A stretch of DNA of 64,000 nt from the NCBI GenBank assembly GCA_963402885.1, contig OY727095.1:27905001-27969000 (forward strand), written 5' to 3'. The stretch is from Antedon bifida (taxonomy: Eukaryota > Echinodermata > Crinoidea > Comatulida > Antedonidae). Position 1 is the stretch's first letter. Every line of letters begins with the position of its first letter. The position numbers and the translations under genes were made by a program. Below the pieces are notes generated by a model, which ran no database searches, was not told the DNA's origin, and saw only the letters and a program-made list of their open reading frames with translations. Shown in pieces: positions 56,646 to 64,000 of this stretch.

Positions 56646-57180
56646 TAGGGAAAACATTGTAATCTTTGAGTTTGTAGTGGTCAAGTTGTCAATGATAAGA
56701 AGATAAGATAAGATATTTTGTCCTTGATTCAACATACAAGTGGTAAGTGCCATATTTACGTGTGGGGTTACAATGGTTGGAATGTTTATGTCTACTTTTA
56801 TGAGGGACCGGACTGTAAAGGATAAGTTGAATTGATTAGGTATAAACTTGTTGACAAATATTTGACAGTTATAGCCAGCCCGTCCGCCTAGGAAATTCCC
56901 ATCGAATGTGAAAACATTGTAATCTTCGAGTTTGTAGTGGTCAAGTTCATGATAACAAGAGTACTTGGCCCTTGATTCAACATACAAGTGATAGTGGCAT
57001 ATTTACATGTTGGATTCAATGGTTGGAATGTATGCTTACTATCTCTAATTGCCAATATAGGGACCGGACAGAATAAATCTATTGACTTGAATAATTAAAT
57101 GTATTGTATAAAGTTGTTAAAATTCAAATTATTGACAGTTTGCTCACACGCTTGGGAAATATCCGCGGAATTTGAATGAG
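56646..57180. repeat. Two tandem units of about 262 bp
   Basis: GAAAACATTGTAATCTTTGA at about 56650 recurs at about 56909. Both units continue through AGTTTGTAGTGGTCAAGTT, CTTGATTCAACATACAAGTG, CAATGGTTGGAATGT and GGGACCGGAC. Unit identity is around 80%. It is a small satellite or a duplicated repeat. Confidence 0.7.
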
Positions 57181-57424
57181 TTTAGTTGAGTCAACATCTA
57201 ATTGAGATAGTGACTTCTGTATAGTATGCCAACAGTACTGAACGACCCAGAAAACAGCGGACAAATAAAATAATATGAGGATTTTTACATACAGAAGATT
57301 TTGCGATTTTACACATTGTTTCTTTCATTATCGGGAAAGTACAGTAATTGTCGATATAACGTTCGTCCTTCATCTCTACCGTCATTAAAAAATGAATATG
57401 AAATGCACGGAAATTGAGGGCGCT

Positions 57425-57875
57425 ATGCTTTGCCTAAATACGCAAATCATGCCAAAATACGCAAATTGAGGGCGTTTTGCTTTGCCAAAATACGCAAATT
57501 CGTGCCAAAATACGCAAATCATGCCAAAATACGCAAATTGAGGGCTTTGCCAAAATACGTAAATCATGCCAAAATACGCAAATTGAGGGCTTTGCCAAAA
57601 TACGCAAATCATGCCAAAATACGCAAATTGAGGGCTTTGCCAAAATACGCAAATCATGCCAAAATACGCAACTTGAGGGCGCTATGCTTTGCCAAAATAC
57701 ACAAATCATGCCGAAAAGCACAAATCTTCTTTGCCAAAATACGCAAATCATGCCAAAATACGCAAATTGAGGGCGCTATGCTTTGCCAATATACGCAAAT
57801 CTGCTTTGCCAAAATACACAAATCATGCCAAAATACGCAAATCTGCTTTGCCAAAATACGCAAATCATTCGCTCC
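57425..57875. repeat. Minisatellite with a 15-bp core
   Basis: About 19 copies of CCAAAATACGCAAAT are separated alternately by CATG and by TGAGGGCTTTG, giving a ~45-bp higher-order unit in the middle. Because 45 is divisible by three and the unit lacks stops, up to 167 codons stay open on both strands in several frames. These frames are treated as by-products of the repeat. Confidence 0.92.
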
Positions 57876-58600
57876 TACTGTAAAGAGGCCCGAAAAAACA
57901 AGTATTGGCTTAGCAAGAGGTACAAAAACTTAGCCGTATACTTTACTATCATAATGTTCATATTTATTGTGATACTCAAGCTCTAATTCACTGTGTTATA
58001 TTTATTTTACAGTTTTGATGAAAATGTCTATTAAACTGTTAGTAATGTTAAGAATAGTAATCTTAATAGTAAAAATAACAATAAAGAAAATAATACAGTA
58101 TATATTTATATAGCATGATGCTCACCAACCCCACTCGCATTTTATTGTATGTACCGGTGTTGTCCCATAATTTGTAGTTTTAATGCAAAAAATACTCCGA
58201 AAAATAACGTTTACACTTAAATTACAGTTTTTCAGGTATAATTTTTGTCGATCCAAGTTTGGTAAAAAATAAGTCAAAAACAACAACAAAATATTTGTTC
58301 AGGGGGACAAAATATAATATCTTTTTAAAGACGGTAACATTATTTATGTCGAGGAATGAAATAGAGATACTTGAAAGAGGAGAATGAGGGTGACTATTGA
58401 GGTGATATCGGGTGATCCGGTTGGTCGTGGGTCCGAGATTTAGCTATTACCTTATCTCAATGCAAATGAGAATCCAGTAAAATACACAAAGTAGTGATCA
58501 GTGCCATCCCACTCGTATATACAATGAAAATATTTGAACCTAATGATGATGGTATACTGTGCATGGTAAATGTCAGACAAGATGATGCATAGCCCATGAC
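57876..58600. other. Non-coding, with a MITE fragment
   Basis: A piece at about 58165-58330 ending GGGGGACAAAATATAATATC resembles the right half of the 34.35-kb MITE. No exon was recognised. Confidence 0.4.
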
Positions 58601-58609
58601 ATATTGATA

Positions 58610-58740
58610 ATAAAGACTGGCGATGGCAATCGAGGTAGATGATAAGAATGATGACGATGACGATTTATGATAAACATGACGGCGATGATGACGTGGCGAT
58701 GACGCTGATGATGGCCTAAATGACGAATCTCATCATCGTT
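58610..58740. repeat. GATGAC-type simple repeat
   Basis: Imperfect GATGAC/GATGATG trinucleotide-like run (GATGATGACGATGACGATTT, GGCGATGATGACGTGGCGAT). Confidence 0.7.
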
Positions 58741-60035
58741 TTAACGTCATGGTTCTAATACTGATAGACGTTTTCGCGGACATGTTCATTAATAAGCTGT
58801 TTCATAGCGGTAGCTTTAGTATCTAAGGCTGACAGTTTTGCGAATTTGTAAACTCGGCTATAATGTATAGGTCCCAGCTGCTGGACACAAAAAACGTCTG
58901 GGAAAAGAGAGTCTATAAGGGCTCACGGTTGAACGATTTTGGATTTTCGCCATTTGATTGGTTGACGCGAATCAACAGACTATGGAAGAATGTTATCACT
59001 TGTACCACCTGAAGTCACGTTGTCTCTAGAGGGTATTCAGTTGCATGCCTACAGTACAGGTTGAGGTCACACACAAACAGGCTACAGCACGTTGAAGTTC
59101 AAAATCATAAATTAATCAAAAGAACAATGATTAATGTTAAAATGTCGAGCGGCTTTTTTTGTACGAAATATTTCTTGTTATACTTTACTATTACTTGTTT
59201 ATCGCCCCTCTCCTACTAATGCAATAGTCTAAACACAAACGCATTCAACCATGGCGATAAGCGACAACAGATTGATCACGTTTTATTAGGGGATTTCCCA
59301 TTTGGCCTTGTACTTTACCGTTGTTTAGACGTATGAGATGATCCCACGGCTTATTCTAGTACAGTACTGTTTATCTCCAATAGTCATATTTCTATATACC
59401 AAATTTGTAATGAAGAAATGTTTGCAGCCGTCTATGTAATTCATACATACAAAGAGGTAGGTGGTTTAAAGTTCAGGAAGTCAAAACGTTTGGTTGTTTT
59501 AAGTTGTTCCCTTGTTAAATATTAGACTAGATCATTCACATGGAGGTATAGAATAAATCGCCGATGAGCTATGCTTGACGCGATTATAAGATCATGTTCC
59601 GAATATGAGCAATGTTTCTATAACTTGACAGTATGATTTATATAGAATAAATCATGTTGATACCTCTATGATTAGACCATAGCTAGAGTTTTGAGTTGAG
59701 AATGTTCAAGGATTCTCGACATTTAGTTGTTCAACGTGAACAACGTTAAATATTCGATTCCTTCCATAATTAATCCGACCAAGCTGAGTTTGGCAATGCC
59801 ATTGTTCACTGAACAATAGAATAGAATATATTTCATATGATAGGAATTATAATAAAACACTCCTACTGAGCCACTGGATAAACTATGACACACATACTTA
59901 AGAAAGACAAACAATGAAAGGTATTTTACCATTTTATTGCGGCCTGACTTGTATAGCTAACTGTATCAGGGACTTCTCTGACTGTATTAGCTACATTGAT
60001 ATCAATATATTCACACGACATTTTTGTATTTACAG
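58741..60035. other. Upstream region or first intron of the transporter gene
   Basis: No exon was recognised. The first recognised transporter exon starts in phase 1 at 60036, so an upstream coding or leader exon may lie here or further left. Confidence 0.35.
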
Positions 60036-62301
60036 TCATGGTTTCCTGTGGACGCAATCTTATCGATTTTGCAAATGTCTTAAAAGCATTCATTGGCAGT
60101 TTTTACCTTACTATTGCTTATTGGTTCAGCCAGTGTGGATTAGCTGTGAGTATACTGTAGAGTTGTACCCTGCTTACATTGATATAAAATACCTCAATAG
60201 GAGAGAGTAGTGTTTAACTGTGATTAACAATAAAAATAATAATAAATTTGGACTTTTAAGCGCAGGCCATACCATGATTGTGTATGTTCAGTTCATTTAA
60301 TTACTTTTACCATATGTACGTTACAGTACTGTCATAATAACACAAAGTAAACAAATGAATGTAAAAAAAAAGAATTGAATGAATTGCAGAGTCTATTGCG
60401 TGCCTGGCTTACCTGGATAAACCGATAGCCCTTTCCTCGAAGAGCGAGATATAACTCGAAAAGTAGAAATTTTCATTGAACAACCCTCTCCACAAATGGT
60501 ATAGTCCATAATCTATGCCGCAGGTGGGAACCTTTTGAATATTAATTTAAACTGTATTCATTATTTGTTATGGTTTTTTTTACAGTTAGGTCTAATATGT
60601 ATCGTAGTAATAGCCCTAGCAACAGACTATTGCACTAATTTAATGATTGTATGCAAGTATGAGATTATTGATAGACTGACAAGAATTGATAAAGACGAAC
60701 AAGATATAACGACTGAAGAAAAGGAACATCATAACAAGGAACGTGAAAGAATTGGCCGAAATCTTACTTATGCAGAAATTGCAAAATTTAGTTTAGGAAA
60801 GAAAGCCTTGTACGTTGTCAACGCTGCACTTTTCATAACCCAATTTGGATACACAGTTCAATATATAATATTTCTTGGAAACACTGTACAATCTTTATTT
60901 CCATTTGGTGATAAACCATATACAAATACTAGCAATGTTACAGATGATGGAGGTCTGTATCCGGTGGTGGACAATGCCAGAGTAACTACTTCACCAACAT
61001 ATAACCTAGTCGTTCTTATACCAATTCCTTTTTTTATGGTGTGTTCGTTGTTACGAGATGTCCGTAATTTGGCACCAATAAGTTTGACTGGAAATGCTGC
61101 AGTAATTTGTGGATTTTTCGCAATTCTTGGGATTATTTACAATGGTAAAGTATTGTTTTTTATAGGGGACCATGTTAAAAATACTTCAGTTACTGCTGAG
61201 ACTGCTTGTTAAAATTAACTTAAATCGAAATGTAGTTACTTCAGTAACCGCAGTAGAATGATATGGACTTGTGTCCCTTGAACACGCCTCCTTTGTTTAT
61301 CTTCTAATTAATTAATCAGGAAGGAAATGCTAACCTTACCAATTAAGTCAACAGTTCATGCTAGTTCAAGAAACTTTTGTACATTACTTTCTATCAATAC
61401 CATCATGTATGTTTTAATCTTGTCTCTGTCAAGAGGCAGTTCCTGTTGTTACTGTCGTCTGACCACACCCACTTAGTCTTATCTTCATTTATTTTTTGTG
61501 ATTGATTTACGATTTTCGAATTATTTTTTTAAATTAGATTTTCATGTTGCTGATGAAATAGAATACTTTAAATGGGCAACTCTACCTATGTTATTTGGAG
61601 CAGTGTCAGGGGCATTTGAAGGCATTGGCACGGTAAGTACAGCAAGCTAGGGGGTCAGCACTGTATATAGCAAGCTAGGAGGTCAGGCAATAATCTGCTG
61701 AATAATGGTGCCCTAAATATAGTAATTTTCAAAACAAAATAAGTTGGCTCAGTCATAAAATGACAAATTATATTTAACAAAATATTCTCGGTACACAGTA
61801 TTTATATAATGATAGCCATATTCTGTAATACAGTGTCACATAGGTATTACATGTGACGTCTGTATATAGGCCACACGATGATACTGTACAATACCATGCA
61901 GATACAATGAGATAATCGAATGTATTTTATGACTTGAGAGTCAATAGTGGAACTACAGTATATATTTTGTATCATTCAAATGATACTAGATTTCAAAAAC
62001 GTCATTGCATTGCAGGTGATCCCGGTTGAGGCTAGCATGGTAGGAAATCGACACATGTACCCATACTTCCTACACTTGACAATATGCATTCTAGCCCTTA
62101 TCCTATCGTCTTTAGGAATCTCTGGCTACCTAAGGTATGGACATGCAACACAGCAGATTATTATTGCAAATCTTATTGAAGAGAACGATTCCATCTTTCT
62201 TACTATTATCTACACTTTAATATGCGTAAGTGTGATGCTTACATACCCGCTAGAGCTGTTCCCTGTCATTGAGGTTATAGAGAACGCACTCTTTTTACCA
62301 G
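60036..62301 (+). CDS. AAAP/SLC36-like amino acid transporter (four exons, 3' incomplete)
   Basis: The exons are 60036-60145, 60586-61144, 61538-61632 and 62016-62301. Phases fit (0, 1, 0, then 1 at the last donor), giving about 349 codons from the ATG at 60038. Exon 1 holds the first helix of the amino acid/auxin permease family (FANVLKAFIGSFYLTIAYWF, then SQCGLA). Exon 2 adds helices LGLICIVVIALATDYCTNLM, ALYVVNAALFITQFGYTVQY, LVVLIPIPFFMVCSLL and AVICGFFAILGIIY, with an NTSNVT glycosylation-type loop. Exons 3-4 contain the hallmark GAFEGIGT/VIPVEASM, then ICILALILSSLGISGYLRYG and LTYPLELFPVIEVIE. These proteins move amino acids, often with protons, across plasma or lysosomal membranes. The last two or three helices are missing and no matching exon was found before 64000. 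ATG 60038 would leave an unusually short N-terminus, so an upstream exon is likely. Confidence 0.9.
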
Positions 62302-62454
62302 GTATGTTTGCTCAATTAAATGCTTTTATAATAAATTATAAAAATGTGGAATAAATTAAACAATTTATTACTGAAATCACATAGGTTTATCGCAAATAGC
62401 GTGCGCGATGCTAATGGGAAGGGTGTAGGAGCAAACGTCACAACGCGTACGTCG

Positions 62455-63180
62455 TCCCTATTTTGGGCACAGCACTTCCCCATCGTGGACAGAAATTTCC
62501 CCATTTTGGACAAATTGGATTTCTCAATATATATTGGACAGCTTCCCTATTTTAGACACAGTACTTCCCCATTCTGGACAGACATTTCCCCATTTTGGAC
62601 AAATCGGATTTTTCTATTTTGGACAGCTTCCCTATTTTGGATAACACTTCCCCATCCTGGACAGAAATTCCCCATTTTGGACACGATATAGCGCCACCAC
62701 TTCCCCATTCTGGACAGAAATTTCCCCATTTTGGACAAATCGAATTTCTCTATTTTGGACAGCTTCCCTATTTTGGACAGCACTTCCCCATCCTGGACAA
62801 AAATTTCCCCATTTTGGACACGATATAGCGCCACCACTTCCCTATCCTGGACAGACATTTCCCCATTTTGGACAAATCGAATTTCTCTATATTGGACAGC
62901 TTCCCCATTTTAGACACCATTATAGCGCCACCTATCGCTTTTGTCCTTTTTCTGGACAAAATATTTCCCCATTCTGGACAGAAATTTCCCCATTTTGGAC
63001 ACGATATAGCGCCATCCTGGGCAGACATTTCCCCATTTTGGACAAATCGAATTTCTCTATATTGGTGGACAGCATCCCCATTTTAGACACCATTATAGCG
63101 CCACCTATCGCTTTTGTCCTTATTCTGGACAAAATATTTCCCCATTCTGGACAGAAATTTCCCCAGTTTGGACAAAATTC
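62455..63180. repeat. Minisatellite of TTCCCCATTTTGGACA units in the transporter intron
   Basis: More than 20 variants of a 16-21-bp unit (TTCCCCATTTTGGACAGAAA, GGACAGCTTCCCTATTTT) are interspersed with GATATAGCGCCACC. A larger ~170-bp repeat is visible: GCGCCACCTATCGCTTTTGT occurs near 62926 and 63099. All six frames are largely open, giving repetitive open reading frames that are not genes. It starts about 150 bp after the fourth transporter exon. Confidence 0.92.
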
Positions 63181-63529
63181 ACCAACCCCTCTCTGATTTG
63201 TTGTATACGTACGCGCCGTGACGTTTTGGTCTCAAACCCTTCCCATCATTCATTGTTCAATGACTTTCCTTGCTAAATCAAGCTATTTCCGATATTAAAA
63301 CCTTATAGACACAAGTTTGTTATTGTACTGTATCTAAATGTCACGATAACCTTGAACTCCTATAAAACTGCCATACGTTAAATACTACCAAATATGGTAC
63401 TGTAATTCTTTTTTGTCTTGTGGTTCATTCAACTTTTATTTCCATATATACAGTACATTTCTCTTAACATAGTTATGTACTATAGTATATCACTTTATAT
63501 ATTCTAACCTTCCCATTGTGTTTACAACT
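63181..63529. other. Non-coding, nothing recognised
   Basis: AT-rich intronic sequence after the minisatellite. Confidence 0.35.
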
Positions 63530-63720
63530 CATATGCTATGACTTTATCCAAATTCCCTCACTTGCACTGATGAAGGGCTAGTGTTGCCCGAAAGCTCTGC
63601 TAACTTTTCTGGCTGTTTACTTTATCGTTTTGATTTAGCTTTTCGCTTTTTTATTTGTATCTCCATTGAGATCCAGCCACTGATACCCACAGCATTGTCA
63701 TTTTTTTCAGTAATTTGCCT
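63530..63720 (+). repeat. Solo Penelope terminal repeat with hammerhead-like core
   Basis: Matches 46565-46745 over about 180 bp (ATGCTATGACTTTATCCAAA, CTTGCACTGATGAAGG, AAGCTCTGCTAACTTTTCTG, GATCCAGCCACTGATACCCA). Here stem II of the hammerhead-like core is a perfect GGGC/GCCC. No Penelope coding sequence adjoins it on the left, so it is a solo terminal repeat or a strongly truncated copy. A (TA)n tract follows at about 63729. Confidence 0.8.
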
Positions 63721-63934
63721 TTGGATTCATATATATATATATATATACTTTGACATAATTTCTTATTAACAACTTCTTATAAACAAAATTTTTTTGAAAT
63801 TATCCAATGTTTTCATATATATTTTCTTATTCATTCTTAATGTTTCAATTAATTCCATTAACATGTATATTATTTTATTCTATTAACATTTGTTTTTAAT
63901 CATGCACACTTGTTTTCTTTTTGTGTTCATCTTT

Positions 63935-64000
63935 TTAGTCGCGTGGACGCGACTCTATAGTTCACTATGTCGGTCTGTCTGTCTGTCTGTCTGTCTGTCT
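63935..64000. repeat. Palindrome followed by a (GTCT)n microsatellite
   Basis: AGTCGCGTGGACGCGACT is a 7-bp stem with a four-base loop. It precedes TCTATAGTTCACTATGTCGG and a (GTCT)n run that leaves the window. The combination looks like the end of a dispersed repeat. Confidence 0.7.

Noticed and set aside
57425-57875. CRISPR-like alternation of repeat and spacer
   Set aside because: The spacers are only two recurring words, not unique sequences, and the surrounding DNA is animal.
57430-57933. Open reading frames of up to 167 codons on both strands
   Set aside because: They follow the minisatellite unit, are open in several frames at once, and have no start context, splice sites or domain.
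62344-63132. Many open frames rich in PILD/FWTD or SKMGKF repeats
   Set aside because: Products of the TTTTGGACA minisatellite in a transporter intron. Every frame is open, so this is not coding evidence.

Overview
The window looks like AT-rich, intron-rich, transposon-dense animal DNA. Exons have GT/AG borders and consistent phases, and non-LTR retrotransposons, Penelope-like elements, one BEL/Pao element, MITEs and minisatellites fill the introns. The frequent 'taggcct' words, the ZU5-UPA genes and the transposon mix suggest a marine invertebrate deuterostome, most likely an echinoderm. That is inference; no sequence here fixes the species.

Layout: 1-775 is the 5' part of a CR1/jockey-type LINE leaving the window. 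2.3-4.8 kb holds short-unit arrays, a recent 847-bp tandem duplication and a hairpin-forming minisatellite. 4.9-10.1 kb is a ZU5-UPA module in four exons, with a Penelope-like element in its third intron-exon interval. 10.6-11.6 kb is a foldback element. 11.6-24.6 kb is a Tx1/L1-like LINE (minus strand) carrying an internal RTE segment and a 6.6-kb BEL/Pao fossil, itself hit by a LINE 3' end. 24.8-28.1 kb has possible Helitron ends around a 5'-truncated LINE flanked by an identical 209-bp duplication. 32.4-43.6 kb is a second ZU5-UPA module in nine exons, ending in a transmembrane segment and stop. Its sixth exon lies beyond a TIR transposon that contains a full-length Tx1-like LINE. 44.7-46.7 kb is a second Penelope-like copy. 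47.9-49.1 kb is an unrecognised coiled-coil protein gene on the minus strand, followed by a tRNA-derived SINE. 50-57 kb is mostly non-coding with small repeats, and 57.4-57.9 kb is a minisatellite. 60.0-62.3 kb holds four exons of an AAAP (SLC36-like) amino acid transporter, with a minisatellite in the next intron and a Penelope terminal repeat at 63.5 kb.

The most interesting biology is the ZU5-UPA pair. All nine exons of the second module join in phase (1175 nt) from the acidic exons through ZU5 and UPA into a single C-terminal membrane helix followed by only three residues. This is a tail-anchored ZU5-UPA layout, where family members I know (UNC5, PIDD, ankyrin) usually carry a death domain. 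The first module ends in the same phase at which the second begins, so the two could be one gene with two ZU5-UPA modules or two tandem paralogues.
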